This document shows, in pieces, positions 26,301 through 41,010 of a DNA stretch of 64,000 bases. The stretch's first letter is position 1. Every line of letters begins with the position of its first letter. The notes beneath the pieces were generated by a model that saw nothing but the letters and a program-made list of their open reading frames with translations, had not been told where the DNA came from and ran no database searches. A program made the translations under genes and the position numbers. This DNA is from Rhabdornis inornatus (lineage: Eukaryota; Chordata; Aves; Passeriformes; Rhabdornithidae): assembly GCA_013397075.1 (NCBI GenBank), contig VWZS01000496.1, positions 2,178,249 to 2,242,248 on the forward strand, written 5' to 3'.

Positions 26301-29300
26301 TCCCTGGACCAGCTCCTCATCACACAGAGTCCTAAATTAGATGAGACATTGGCAGAATGCACCACCAAAAATCTTAAATTTCATCAACCATTGATTTTTT
26401 TAATGTCATAATAAAGTAACAACTACTTGCAATGACAGCCACATGTTAAGAATATGATTTAACTCACTGACTCCAGTTACTGAAATAAAAAGCAGGAGCA
26501 TCAAAAAGCCTACACATAAATTAAGAAAACTCTGCAATAAAATTAAATGATTTTTCCCCTAACTCTCCAAATTTTCTGTAATCTGTCTAAATATATTTTT
26601 GTCAATGATTTGTCAGCTACTCAACAATAAACAGACCCCATATGTGCTACTGATGAGAAGAGGAAAGATTCTCTCATTTACAGCATTGTGGATTCCCTCT
26701 ATGACTTTTAGAATAAGAGTCCTTCCTATTCCAATGCAATATTAACAAAAAATTATTTTGAAGCCAAACTAGCTGGAACTTGCTGGTGTATAAATTAGTG
26801 AAGTACAAGCTGCCTTGTCAGACACTGAGACTTCCCCTACAGTAAATCCCACGAAGCAAAGGGAACGATGCAAACACTGTTCCGAGTGCCCTCTGCTGTC
26901 TGCCACACTGCTCAGATTCCTGTGCACCTTCTCAAGTGCTCAGTTCAAGGTTTGCCATCCAGAAATCCACTCTAAAAATATATTTATATATGGTTCTATG
27001 AGCCATATGGTAAAGTTTGAAAAAAATTCTACAGGACTACAAAATGAAAATTTAAAAAATACATTTTTGTAAAAATGTTTGTGAATAATTCCAGGTTTTA
27101 TTTTCCCCTTCTGTTGATCAACATCTTAAGACAACTGAATTCTCTCCACTCATAAAAACGTACAGAAACAGCATAACTTGCACGTCCAGATGGAAGGTAA
27201 CTTGCAGTCCAACAGTAAACTAAAATTAAACTGCATATTAAAGAGGATATGATTAAGTGACAGATCACTGAAACACGTTTAGTAATTTCTGAATTTCCTG
27301 CTACTGATGTAGCCCTCAAAAATTAATAGATTTTGAGGAAATAAATGTAAAAGTGAGCATGAAAACTATTATATTTTAAGTAAATAACATATATAATATC
27401 TTCCCATGATTTGCAATTATTTATTTCCCTCCTGATTCTAAAATATGAAAAATTTGCTGCCATACTTTTAGCATTTAAGACAATTTTATTCTGAGACATA
27501 TAGACATAAATATTATAATGACTATAATGTCAAAATTTGATAATACAGCTAGGATGCTTACTTGCAAAATAAGTATTTTCTGAGCAACAAGAAGCCAAAA
27601 CTGGTCTAAGTCTCTACACCTCAGAAATTTTGTACTCTATAAATATCTTTCATTTATTTTCAGTTATTTTAATAACTCACACCATCTGGATTCTGTTTTA
27701 TTGGATAAAAATCCAGCTGGAAGAAGAAAAATCCCTTTAGCTGCACAACTTTTTAAAAAGCACTGTAACAATTAAAAGGTAACATATCTGTAATAACATT
27801 TTTGCTTTACGGAAACGTGCAAACATAATAAAAATTAGGTAAAGGTTTATTAAAAAACAGAGAAATATCTGTATATCTACTACACTCATTTTAAAAACAA
27901 TACAATGCTGCAAAAGAACTTTAAACTGTAACAATGGTGTATTCTTAATTTTATAACAGAGTTTATACAGAGAGTCAAATACTTATACTTACGAACTTTG
28001 TCTCTTTAAAACCTCATTGAATCCTTAGAAGCATAATTTATCATATTTCACTGCAAGATTTCTTAGCTCGGAAGACTACTCATTAAATCATATTCCTGTT
28101 TTCTGCTCGCTTTAGACAAACAAAACTTTATACTTACAGACACTTGACTATCAGTAAAAGTTTTCTCCATGTATAAATGGTTTAATATCTCATTGTTAAG
28201 AAACAGTCCTTCAACTTTATTATTACGCTCTTTCTGAACACATCTTTACTTCTTCCAGAGTCCAGTAAAAAAATGAGGCTTCTCTGTCTGTTGCCCTATC
28301 AACACCTCTCCCGTTCTCCTCCCTCCCCAGCACATTCCCCGCCCTCAGTACTGGTTCTGTATCTCCTCATCAAAAGGAACAGGCAGCTCTCAAAATGGTG
28401 TTTAGGCAGGTCCTGCGCAACAATAAAGCTTCTGTAAAGACAACAGCCCTGCTGAGGAATCTGCTAATGTAAAATAGGGCCTACAGGACTCTGTCGTAAA
28501 GGTTTGTCCAAACTTGTTTGAGCATTGAGTCAACATCACTTTCTCATCCAAAGTATTCCCTTTTTTAATACATTCCCTTTTGATGAGCATATTACCTGAA
28601 TGAACCGAGTCACCAATCTCTACTAAAAATAATTAAAATATAATCTAAACATACTGAAAAAAAAAAAACAACTGTTAAAACATGTAAGACTCACAGCAAA
28701 CTTCTTGCCGTTTCTGGCATGTATGTACGTGTCTCGGTGTGATTGCAATCACATGTATGCATATTGGGCAACCTAGCTCATCCTACCAAAACTCTCCGTG
28801 TTCTTGTGAGTAAGCAGAGCACTGGCATTTACAAGGATCATGTTCCAAGTGAAACATTACTCTCATAATTTTAAATACCACACCTACTCTCCAGACAGAC
28901 CAGCAATATCTGTGCATTTTCAGAAAAAAACTCATGCACTATCTGCCCAAAAATAATCATTAAATATCATTCTTCAGCAGTTCCTTTGTTAAGAAGGAAG
29001 CTGTGGATAGGCTTTTTACTGTACCTTTTAAGTTTTAAAGTACTAGTGAAATGTTTTAATGATTTAATAGTGAATAAAAACTGGTAGTAAGTAAATAGAA
29101 AGCATCTAGTAAAAGTTTTAGCTGACTCCTTTTTCTTTCTTAAGTTTCACTGGACAGATAAATGCATGAGGACTGTGAAAATTAGGTGGTACAAACTCCT
29201 ACCCAAAATCCCAGCAGCTTAAGCATGAGAGAGAATCAGAAACAATTTGCAGATGCTATCATGTATGTGATGTATGTGTTCTGTGATTATGGTCTAGAAA

Positions 29301-31728
29301 TGCCAATCCAGTTCATTCAATAAAGCCTTATTCCCTAATATCAACCAGGTCTCATCATAGAGCAAAAATCCCTCCTTAGTTATTATTTTGTCATGTGACA
29401 AGAAGACATTCCAGGTAACAGGAAGAGCAGCAAGGGAGGGCAGGGATGGAGAAGCACCAAACCAGTCAGGCAGTTCCTCATTCCCACTCATTCCAGGAGC
29501 TGCCTGGACAACCTCAGCAGCAGCAGCTCTGGGCAGGGCAATGGCCAGAGCCATCTCCCACAGCACAGACAGGGAATGAGTGCTCCCAGTGTCCAGGGCA
29601 GGCACCCAGCACCAGCAGATACTGCAGCCAGCCAGCCCTTCCCAACAACCAAGGGAAAGGTGGCACAGCTCCCTGTGCCAAGAGGACACCCACAGTCCCA
29701 CATCCAGGGAAAAGCACTGTCCACCCTCACGTCCCTGCACGTGGTCACTTCAGAACATGGGTTTATCAAACCCAGTATTATGTTTCCAGTAGTGGCCACA
29801 CATGGAAGTCTACCAATGAGCAGCACAGGGCAACACATCAGACATTTCCCTGATGACACTCTCCCAGACTCCAGGTATTTTTAGTTCAAGTGATTTCCTG
29901 AACCTGGTGTGGCTTCTCTTCTTAATAATCCCCAGTGGCTCTCCTTTCCAAATACTTGTCCACTTTCCCTCCAGGACATGCAAATTTCTTGCATCCACAG
30001 CACTCAGTGATGAGGCATCCCACAGACCAACTCACCTCCCACATGAACAATCGTGTTCTCCTGTTTGTTTTGCTCCCAGCTCCAGCTATCTTTAATTAAT
30101 GGTGTCAACTTCTTGTCCCGAAGGACAGAGTGAGCAATCAATCCCAACTACTTTTCCTACGCCAGCCATGATTTTCCACTCTTTCTTGCACCTTTCTAAA
30201 CCTTTTTTTCTTCTAATAGATCAGAACATGTTAAAATAAAAAGACCAGGTATGGAAAAACAAACAACAATTGTATGCAATGGAATCATTTATTCCTTCCA
30301 TAATAATCTGTAATACAGGATTTTGCTTCATTGCTACTGTACTGAGCTGTTGTTTATATGCAACTCTCCCTTATAACTCAAAGATCTTACTTCTGAGAAG
30401 AAACAGTCTTCTGAGAAACATATATATCATTTCTTATATGAAGCTAGAGCTATTTTGCCTCATTTGTATTACTTTACATTTATCTGCATACATTTTCATC
30501 TGCCATTTTGTTGCCCAGTCATTCAGTCTTATAAAAGCAGCCTGGTCTCATCTTCACAGACTGTTCTCATCCTTATTACCTGGAGTAACTTTACCTCACT
30601 GCTCACCTTCTTGGGAAGAGCCTTAAAAGATGCCCTGGGATCAACAAATGTAATATAAGAAACTGCAGCAAGGATCAGCCTTAAGCAGCAAATAGTTCTG
30701 CATTTCAGAATCAGTGCGGTAAATAGCAGCATTATTCTGCCTTAATATCACATGCCTCAGACCCAGAAGAGGGAATAGCTTCAGCTCAAAGAGAATAAGC
30801 CCAATTTTTGAAGAATGATAGGTTAGGGAGAAAGACACTCCTGAGAGGTTGCCAACCTAATAAGAGATCCTTTTCTGTGAGCATTGACAGTTCTGTCACT
30901 ATTCAAGGAAACCAGAACGAAAATAACAGAGCCAATGCCAAAGCCCAGTATCTTACATTGCTGAACTAAGAAATGCAACCCCTCTGTAACTTCAGGTGGT
31001 TACTTGAACCTGCTCACCCTGTCTGATCCTTGTAGTTCCACAAAGTGCAGAGGTATTTACAGCCTGTGAATTCACCTGTGTCCCTTTAATCACAGGTCTT
31101 AAGAATGGCAGTACTGGGTACTACAAGATTAATTTATACAGCATACAAATTTATCTATAGTTCCTGAAAGCACATATTGTGTCTCTGGTTCTGGTGGCAG
31201 AAATGGGCTTGTGTTGGAGAGCCAAGCCTGGAGGCAATAAGGCTCGGACAGCACTTGAGTGGCAGGGTCAGACAAGGTCAGACAATCTACTGATTGCCTC
31301 CTCAAGAAGGAATTTCTCTACACAGTGCCAACTGCCTTGGCACATATGGGGACCTAATTCCCTAAGGAACCCATCCTAGGCAACACTGCTGGTTTCTTCT
31401 CAAGCACCACAGCATGGGGTGAGCACTGCCCATATGCACCTCACAAAAAAAGCAGAGATGAGATCCAGCTCTCAGCACATTCTCTGACTACTGCTTTTTA
31501 CATGCAAATTTACATGGCAAATTTCTCCAGAACTGAAGTAAAGAAAATAACCCAAAAGCAGGAGAAAACAGTAAATAGTAACATTACTGAAGGACAGTCA
31601 TTTTACCAATTGCAGTAGCAGAAAATAAATCCCACTATTCTCAGTGTCTGAGGAAAAAAATCACCGTTTAGCATTCTGGATTGTATGTAGAAATAAGTAC
31701 CTCAAATTCACAATAAAGAGGTCGCACC

Positions 31729-31754
31729 CAACTGAATTGATCAACTGAATTGAT
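31729..31754. repeat. 13-bp perfect tandem duplication
   Basis: caactgaattgat is repeated twice with no gap. The following ggttgaccaatc continues a similar theme. Confidence 0.85.
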
Positions 31755-33008
31755 TGGTTGACCAATCCACCTTTGTCAGACACTTTACATAAGTGTGAGG
31801 AGCACAAGAACTTTCCATGAAGGTCTATAAATGTAAACTTAAGAGCAGATAGTGAAAAGCTTTTTAAAATTATGGTATAGTATAAAATACCAGCAAAAGC
31901 CTAACAGTATGCTAAAGCACAATCTGTGAAGAAAAATAAAATGCATACTATTAGTATGTTTCCTTCTCCAAAGAGAGAAAAATAAACTATCTGATAAGAT
32001 CCCACATGCCAAAGTAAAAGCCTGAGGATGATCCTCTAGAGCAGGCTGGTGAGTCTGAAATTCTTAACAGAGCAGTCTAGAGAAGCAAATGTGAAACCAA
32101 ATGATGCTGGACAGCATGACTGCCCAGACAGTGCAGTCCCCTGCCTGCCCCCACGTCCTGGCAGTGTCTCACTTACCAGCACAGGTAAGTGCCAGGTGTG
32201 TGGCCACTGTGCAGCCCAGCAGGTGAACAACTCCAGCCAGGACTGTAGCAGCCCAGGGTCTGAACAAAGCAGAGGAATGCCTGGCACAAACCACTGGGTG
32301 TTCTCAAACTCTTACTGATCAGCTCCATGACCACATCAGTAACTCAAGGTAAAAACATCAATGTGTAATGTCATGACTGACTTACACTATTTACAGCTGG
32401 ACACCATGGTTCAGCAAGAGGGTTTGAGCCAGTATAGTCAGGGAGTCTAAAATCACTAAGAACACCTCTCACTGCTCCAGAAGTGACCCCTGGTGCCAAG
32501 GGAAACGAGAAACAAGAAGCTCATCTGTGGGTACAGATCCATGAAGTTTCCAACACAGTGGAGCACTCAGACTTCAGAATATCTGCATATGAGACTGGAT
32601 TAAGAATTTAGGAACTCATTATCAGCATGCTAAAAATACATTACTGCCTTTTACATACAAAAATGGAGATTTTCTCATGTGTGCACTGCTATTTCACAAT
32701 TGGCCTCTCCTCCCCTTTTTATGAAAGCTGACAGCAAATCTGCCAATTGGTTAGTTATATCTTAGATAAAAATTTGGTCAAAATACTGCCAAAGATGTAG
32801 TCCTTAAAGGGGGTACACAGTATAAGATATTTATTTTAACTAATTGGTGAAATCTAAGACAAAATATACATTCTTTTCCAATTTTGAATTCACTGTTATA
32901 AGCTGAGAATGAAGAGGCCTCTTGATTTAAATCATGTACTTATACTTGCCATAGTGGTGGCATTGTGGCCATGGTGATGATCTAAGAACATCAATAAAAC
33001 AACCTCTG

Positions 33009-33133
33009 CAGGGAGAGATAATACTTTTTATTAGATCATATAAGAGGGTGGGAAAAGTTTGGGGCATGTTTAGATCTTCTTGTCTGATTGTCCTAGTATG
33101 TAAGTTGGTCTAATATAAGCTATTATCTCCCTG
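33009..33133. repeat. short element with about 28-bp inverted ends
   Basis: The left end (33009-33038, cagggagagataatac...) and the reverse complement of the right end (33106-33133, cagggagataatagc...) match for about 28-30 bp with a few changes. They flank about 67 bp. Segments like tggtctaatata next to ttatctccctg resemble an old interspersed repeat that I recall from sauropsid genomes, but I cannot name it with certainty. It may be a relic non-autonomous DNA transposon or part of an old SINE. Confidence 0.5.
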
Positions 33134-34930
33134 TGTAAGCTTTGTTTGATTATTTAAATCAGTCAAACAAAAACAGGTACCCACTTAAAAACTCCTTGTT
33201 AAATCAAATGAGCATTTAGGGGGAGTTTTGCCACCCACAGATGCCAAAGCTAATATCCAGCAGAGACATGTCATCCATTAGTATAAAAACCTCGTACCAA
33301 AGAGATGTGCTTTATGCTTTCAAAGAGCTGATGAAATGCAGAAAGTTGATTCAGTAGAATTAACAAAACAGAATAAGAAAAATCAAGCATTATTATCTAT
33401 AATAACACCTAATAATACTACATTATTAATGGTTATAATTAAGATGGAACATTCTAACAAAAGTCCTCACACTGATTTTTAAAAAGAATACATGATACAT
33501 TCCAACTTTGAAAACATTACTAAACTAGAAATTTGATTCAACAAATGTTGTTTATAATATACAATATAGCTTTAAGGTTTCCAAAACAGGATGAGAACAA
33601 GAAGAAAAGCTGCAACAGCCACCTTTTCTTGTCCTGATATTTAGTTAAAAGAATTAAATAATCTTTAATTTTTAAAATATCTCTGCATTAAATGATTATT
33701 TAACTATACTTAAAGAATTTGACACTTTCCCTAAGAGATTATGTCACTCATTATACTACTCTGCCCTATTTTTAACCACAAAGAGATACAAAAAGTACAA
33801 GTACCAAAATGATTTTCAGGAAAAAACAGCTTTGAATGTTCTTGGTGAGGAGGAACCTAAATTTTTTGACTTCAAGAAAATACTGCAAGGTTCCCCCATT
33901 TTAACAGACTTCAAGAAAAATTAAAAGATGAGTGGAATGGGCTACAGTTGAAAATGTTACCAAAACTGGTGATGAATAGAAGAATTACAATTACTGTGTT
34001 TAAGGTAAATTTTTACATGGGTAGTGTTCTACTGTCTGCAGTCTCACAGAGACTTTAACATGCTTATAAATGTATAAACATCTTTTCCAGAACAGCATTG
34101 TGCAAGAGGATGAGAGTAGTGGCATTTACCTACAGGGAAGAAAGACAGTATCATGCCCTCTCATTAAGCCAAATATTAAATAATCATAAAGTCCTTTTAG
34201 CTTAAGTTACACCTTGAAAATATGAACAAGAAAATATGCTAAAAAGTAAAATTGGTCCAAATCACAGAATGTTAACATGGTTGTTAATGGACACCATTTC
34301 ATAACAACAAATTATTCACATAGGAAAATTTATTGCTAGATAAAAGATAAATCTGTTCTTAACAAAACCATATTTCTTGTAATTTAATAAAGAAAATTTT
34401 CTAAATACATTTCTTGTGAAAACAACATAACTAGGGCACATATTAGACATGCTCATTTTCTGAATTCAGTTCCAATTTAAGGAATAATTAATCATAATCA
34501 GCCCTGCTGTGAATAAGCATGCTTTCCACAGTTCAGAAATAAAATTGTGCATTTTCTGTTTGGTGAGACATTTTCCCTACCACAATTATAGCAAACTGCA
34601 CCATTAATTTTGCACTCTCATCCCATTTTGATCCCTGCATTTTTAAAATAATCTTGTATACAGTTTCTATTCGTAAAAACAGCACCTGGACATTAATCCT
34701 ACAAACCTGTCTGGCTTTTTTCCTAGGTATAATACAGCTTCTGCAGATAAGAGGAAAATACTTAAGGAGGTGCAACTATACCATTAATTCTCATCTTACA
34801 AGAATTCTGTCCGTGCACATATAGCCAGACGTAATCTAACAAGTTAAAAGAAAAAGTGACATTTTCTAGTGAAATCATGCTTTTATTTATTAAATCATAT
34901 GAATGTGATGTATTCTTGGACAGATATTTT

Positions 34931-34950
34931 AATAAATAAATAAATAAAAT
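34931..34950. repeat. (AAAT)n microsatellite
   Basis: Four to five units of AATA/AAAT. A simple repeat, possibly polymorphic. Confidence 0.8.
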
Positions 34951-37347
34951 ATTTCAAAGAAATCACGCCACCTTATGGCAGCAGTCAGCAACACTGACAG
35001 CTGGTGTTTCACACACTGTTCATGCTCCAACAAAAAATCCAAATACAGCCTTTTTAGACCTGTAAGCAATGAACAGTGTTCAGCAAACACCCATAAATGA
35101 AACTCCATGGAACTTACACTGCTCAATTTAGAAGATTAATTTGGATGCCAGCAGGAATCAAACCCACAAGCTCAGAGAAGCATATTAACTTCCAAATTTC
35201 ATGTTTGGATTATTACCTTACTCATTCTGCTAAGATAACTGAAAAGGACACAAAAGCAAGCAAGTAGCCTATACAATACGTTCAAGGTCATTATTCCAAA
35301 GGTGGAGTCTCTAAGAATTTCCTGCTATTGTTATTTCCTCTTCCACCACCCCTAAATAGACGCCTGAAATAAACTAAACATGTACTAACAACATTGTGAT
35401 CTACTACAGATAGTGTAAGAGCACTTGGGACAAGTGCTGAAGCAGCAGTGTTGAAGTCTGAACAAAAATTAAAATACCCCAACAGTATTTTGACATAAAA
35501 AGCTTTTGGAATTCTCTTCTGGATTGCTGTTTCTCCTGGTGGCTGGGATATCTAAGATACCACTGTCTTACAGCATGCAGAGCAAAAAAGAGATTTCAAA
35601 GTGAAAAGAAGTAGTTGGACAGAGAACAGTCCACACCCACATAGCTACATGTAGTAAGGGCATTCATCCAAACACAGATTTGAATACAGACCATCCCTTT
35701 GTCCAATTCGTATTGTGACCTAGAATGAAAGCTTCCCCTTCCAAAGTAACTGCAGTAGCAATGAGGACACTGGGAACTCTTAATCCCTGCTGTTAGTGCT
35801 ACTCTGTTTACATACACTAACAAATACCAATTAGGACATAATGAGAGGAAAAAAGGACTTTTTAGGCCAGTAACTATAATATCTTTCTGAAATTAATGGA
35901 AAGTCACAAGTGCCTATTTAAATGAATACTTACACAATGTGAAACAGCTCCAACAACAGAAATTAAATTTTATTTTTCATGTTTAAAACACACAAAACAC
36001 GAGATGTCCAAAAACCTGCATGAAATTTCAGTTTGGAAGACTCTGGAAAGAACCATGCTTTTCCTGTTGCATGTGAATTACTAGCAGTAGACTTTTTGGT
36101 ATTCTGAGAGAATTCGCTCTTACTGCAACCAGAAACTCTGTCAAAACTGGATACAGATAACAGCAAACTTTTTCAATTTAGAAGAATCACCATTTTCTGA
36201 TTAAGAAAAATGTAGCTGGATGGTTCCCAAACCCCTTTATCCGGAACTTCTTGCTGTGTTTAAGTTATGCAATTACTGTATTAAAGTTATGAGTGCAAAG
36301 AAATTAAGTATTTTCCATAACTAGAAAAAAAAAAAGCAAGACACTCATAAGCTTCAGAGAACATAAAAATAGAAAAACATCTGAGAAATAAGTAATTACA
36401 GTTCCTACCTGCATTCCCTAAGCATGCCAGAAGCTCCTCCATATATTCCGCTCCCAAAAATCCACTGCACTGATTCTTCCTACATTTTCCCACAGCAGAA
36501 AACTCAGTGTCTCCTTCTTTCCTCCTCCCATCTCAAATGCTTTTTAAACACCTCCTTCCTATTTAGAGGGTTCAGTGTGCCACATTCCCTCTCCCGTGCT
36601 GAGGAGTGGTGTAATATATATTCCATGGCTCTTGTGCCAAGAGCTCTGCACAGATTTTTGTTTCTCCCCAATCACCAGCTTTCCTCCAAATAAGCATGGT
36701 AAAGGGATAAGGGAAGAACCTCTCCATTCACCTTCACATCAGTGCAGGTCAGGTTTTCCTGAGGAGGCACACTAGGAGCAAAGATATAATGAAGCCATAT
36801 TCCTACAGGTGGTTCCTACAGCAGAATAGGAGGATGGCTTTTCCTTGTTTTCTCCAAAGCTAATATGGTTTTGAGAGCCAGACATCAGCTGATGTTACAC
36901 CAGATGTAAAATAATGCAATATTACACTTAAGAGCACCCAAAAATCACCAAGTTGATTAGGAATTCCCTTTTCTCAACTGCTGTCAAAATTCATGAGCTG
37001 AACAAAAGCCAGAATATGATAAACATTTGATTTTTATATAGATCATACATTAATTTCTGTGACATTATGAACATTTTGATCAGCAAAAGTGTATTGTTTG
37101 GATTTACACAGAACCAACTGTGATACGGAAAATAAAATCAGAATTCCCCACTCCTGGCACCAACATAACCTATTAAAGGAATATTGAAAAACACAATTTC
37201 ATACCTGAAATCTGTATTCTCCTCACAAAAATGTCATATGACAGTAAGTAACTTTATTACACTAATACATTAATGACTTTCTTTCAGCAATTATCTACTG
37301 TAAGTCCTCTAAGGCTCACTTCTCAATCTTAAGTGAAAGTTAATTAC

Positions 37348-37467
37348 CTCAAGGTCATCCAGAGAGCGAGTAATACTAAATCGCTTCGATCTTCCAAAGG
37401 ATCTTCGAGCAGAAGAACGTGGAGGAGGAGCCTGATTTAATCCCATTGAATGTCCAAATTTTGCACC
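37348..37467 (-). CDS. RGS12: RGS12 coding exon 2: basic Arg/Ser linker
   Basis: This 120-nt exon encodes 40 residues, phase 0 on both sides, with acceptor ttttgtttag and donor GAG|gtaatt. It begins GAKFGHSMG and ends SITRSLDDLE. The middle is rich in Arg and Ser (RSSARRSFGRSKRFS). It links the PTB half to the RGS half and has no globular domain. The RRSF, KRFS and TRS stretches look like basophilic kinase sites (inference). The SFGRSKRFSITRSLDDLE stretch matches mammalian RGS12 closely, which fixes the assignment. The exon sits between introns of about 13.8 kb and 19.8 kb. Confidence 0.93.
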
Positions 37468-40400
37468 CTAAACAAAACAGAAAATATATATTAATTTACT
37501 TCTTTAATTTTAGTACATTGCTGATAGTAGTGAGATCTGAATTTTAAGAAAATGTAACAGGACCACAATTTCAAAACAAGTTGGTCATTCGCCATGCCCC
37601 TGTAAAATCACATACTAAAATTCATTGAAGTTGACTTTTCCAGTCTTAAGTCAAATATCTTAAATATTCAGCATTAATTTACTGTGCTAATATGAGTCAT
37701 CAATTAGGTTGCTAAAATGTACACATGATACATGCCAGTAATAAAAGCAAGAAGATCCTGGCCCTTTCCTGTCTTAACTGGAAACTTTTTAACTACAAAA
37801 TATTTGCGTTTTCTATAGGAAATTACCATCCCAGAAATCATCTCACCCAGCTTCTCTTGGAGCGTTTCTCCACATTTTTAAAAATCTTACTTCCACTACT
37901 GTTTTTTTCAAAGCCTTGCTGCTGCGAAGTCCAACTTTTTAAATCACACAGTACAAAATTGCAGGAACTTTTGTTCTGAGAAAAGCAACTCCCTCACTTG
38001 GATGTTCCTTTACTAGAACTGGTGCTGCAGTAATTAAATCTAATGGTTTTCTCTTGTCCCCATAATCATACTCTTTCTCCCTAAAAAGTCACCAGATGTC
38101 AGTTAAGCTACTCAGCATGTACACATCAAGTTTATTCCAAATGGCAAAGTGTAAGCTTGAACCTAAAATTAGGCACACAGTCGGTGGCTGGTGCTAAGCA
38201 GATGTACATAAACTCACTACATTACAAAACCTTGTGATTATGTGCCTGAAATTTTGGATTCCTTTCAATGTAACATTCAATGTGAGGAAAATTCCTTCCT
38301 ATCTACTGATGCTTTTTTGCTTTAGAAAATAAAAGACTTTTAATCAGAGCAAATTCCCCTCTGTTTCATGTCAGCATCTTTCTTCATTATAGCAAGCTTA
38401 AAAATATATTTATTAATACTTTTATAATGGCTGATTTGGCAGATTTGTAATATTTATTAAATTTTCTATTTATGTTCCTTTCTTCCTTTGGGCAAGTTTC
38501 TGTGCTCCGATTTCTGAAATATTTTGGTCTCCCTTTGATCACTCATTGGAAAATCTATACAGGTCACGTTAATCAAAAGTTCAACCACAAATTTCGCATC
38601 CTCATAGCCGCATACCAACAGCCACTCATACACAGCAGGGAAGAGCAGCCAGAGTATTGTACAGTCTGGAGATGTCTGCCTGTTTGCTAATTCCCATGGA
38701 GATAACACTGTTCTACAGCAACTGGGCTCTGGCCATCACTAGTGTTCTCAACAGATTCTGTTCACAAGCTCAAAGAATTGTGAAGACAAAAATTGTCAAG
38801 GAATCTGGATCCAAAGTATGCAGGAGGGTTCATCCCTCCAACAGGCTTGAGAGAACAAGTTCATTCAGTATTAAAAGTGATCCATTTTTCTATTAGATCT
38901 CTTACCCTCTCAATTTTCAGTTTACTAAGGGTTTGGTTGGGGTTGGTTTTTGATTTTTTTTTTTTCATTGGCTGAGACTTGGGCAGGTTCTGCCAAAGAA
39001 ACCTGAAAATCTAGTGACAGGATATTAGCTTCCAAGATTTTAAGAGAGCATTTAAAAGCACAGTATAAACAAGCTAAGGTGGCTTTTGCTAAGTGATTAC
39101 ATAAATGAGAGGAAAATTGCTCTCTGTAAATGTTGACCAGCAACATCCAGTGGAATGAGGACAGTTCCTGTCTTTTTGATCATCTTTTTGAGCAACTTTT
39201 AAAATCATCTGTTCATCCAGGCAGGTACTGCTGAGGTGGTTCATACCTGCCTCATCCCTTACAGCCTTTCCTGTGTGAATGGAAAGCTTACACCTGCTGC
39301 AGTAATCTGTGCCACACAGTGAACTTCACCTCAACCCCTGACTAAATTCAGCAGTATCCATTACTGTTGCTGCACAGCTGATCAAAACATTAACAAGGCT
39401 CCTCCTGTAATGGATGTTTCTGTTAGAACAACATGAATATACACGTACATCTACTTGATTTCAGCACTAGCCAAGTATGACCACACTAGTTTTGTGATTT
39501 TTAATTTTTTTTCATTTTTAATCCAACAATTAGCGATAAAACTCTCAGACTACCAACAACTCAGCAAATTAATGGCATCATTAGTGTGAGTACAATTTGT
39601 ACTTTGAAACTAATGAAACAGTTACACAGTATGGATGCTTAATGGTCTTTGATGTGTTTCTTAAAAGTAGATGTATGCCTGAGAGAACTTCATCTTTCAT
39701 TGAAAATAAAAGGCTGAAAGGAAGAAAAGGAAAAAACTATCAATAGCAGACATATCTATTCAGAATAACAAATACATTTTCATTTTTCATTCTATTTCAT
39801 CCCCAAAAAAGAATATAAACTGTCCAGTATTTATTTAAATAGGAGACACTGCCACATATGATTCTGGGAGATTAAGACAAGCACCTAGAAAATATGCACT
39901 CAAAAAATTTTTGAAACAGTAACATTGCAAATTGAAGGAAGAGGAACCAACTGCCTAAAGACAAATCTAATTAGATTCCACTGAGAAGCAGATTCTAGAT
40001 AAGATTAATTATCGCCAGATGCCCCATTTTGGAAATAAATGCTGCTTACCTATTTGTGGTCAGAAGCATAACAAAAACGGAGAGTGGACAAAAACCACTT
40101 GTAAATTGTGTGGTATTAGAAAAGAGAAAGTAAATTAGTATCCAATCAAAGTTTTTATTTATGGTTTTTGACATTGTTATGTAAAACTGACTACTGAGCC
40201 CTGGGTGGAACAGTAAAGATAAGAACAGGTTAAGAAAAAAGAGAGTCTGGGAATAAAACAATGCTTAAGCAACAATTACAAAATATAAAAATGCACTGAG
40301 CTAACCATTTCCCCAACCCATCTGGATAACAATTGCAATTAAGAAAATATTTTCAACTGAAAAAAAACTCTTCCTTGCTCTGATAAATTAAATTAAATCA

Positions 40401-40908
40401 TCTAGGAAATTAAGGAGGGCATTACTAAAAAACCCAAAAAGACTGCAATTCACAAGTATTTAATTTCCTGGGAAGTCTCCCTTTTCATCTTTTCTTGACT
40501 CTATTCCAGACATTCAGACTATGAAGGCAGACCTCCTTCTCCAGATCAATTTAAAAAATGACTGTGCATGCACACAAATAAGGAAAGAATCACGTATCTT
40601 AAGCAAACAGCACCATTTTGGCAAATGTTTTTCATGGGACTCTGAAGAGCTGGAAATAAAAGCATCAAACAGAAAACAGCCATTGAAACTGGAATGTACT
40701 AATCAGCATGGCTAAAGAAATCCACAGTATTTGAGCACAGAGAGATTGTCAGTGCAATGACTGATATTAATGTCATTTGTGCAGTGTGTTAGACATAAAG
40801 AAATCATAGTACTTCTAAAAGCCTTTATTACACTATTAAACAGATATTAAAAACCACTAAATTATCCACAAACATTTCAGACTAAAAATATGTATGACCG
40901 AAAAAATG

Positions 40909-41010
40909 GCCAGGTTGGAGCAACCTGGTCCAGTGGAAGTGTCCCTGCCCATGGCAGAGGCCTTGGAACAAGATGATCTTAAGGTCCCTTCCAACCCAGC
41001 CACTCTATGA
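40909..41010 (+). mobile_element. CR1 LINE 3' tip, plus orientation
   Basis: About 100 bp of the terminal CR1 sequence: gccaggttgg, agcaacctggtccagtgga, gtgtccctgcccatggcag, gatgatcttaaggtccctt, ccaacccagccactctatga. Compared with the usual sequence, about 10 bp is missing between ggttgga and gcaacctgg. It is a truncated dead copy. Confidence 0.92.

Larger units (their letters stand above)
17532..37347 (-). other. RGS12 intron, 19.8 kb
   Basis: The largest intron. It carries A-runs (19330-19343), a spaced 18-bp duplication at 20351-20396, an inverted-repeat element at 33009-33133, a tetranucleotide run at 34931-34950 and GC-richer patches near 29.4-29.8 kb and 32.1-32.3 kb. The open frames in those patches overlap on both strands and match nothing I know. 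No exon with a plausible phase was found in my reading. Confidence 0.65.

Noticed and set aside
29294..29859. Open frames of 123-148 codons on both strands
   Set aside because: Several frames on both strands are open at once, typical of a GC-rich patch. No recognisable domain, start context or splice pattern.
38466..38708. 80-codon minus-strand frame 1 kb upstream of the exon at 37348
   Set aside because: Considered as an alternative RGS12 exon. It ends in a stop and I saw no donor in a phase that fits the next exon.
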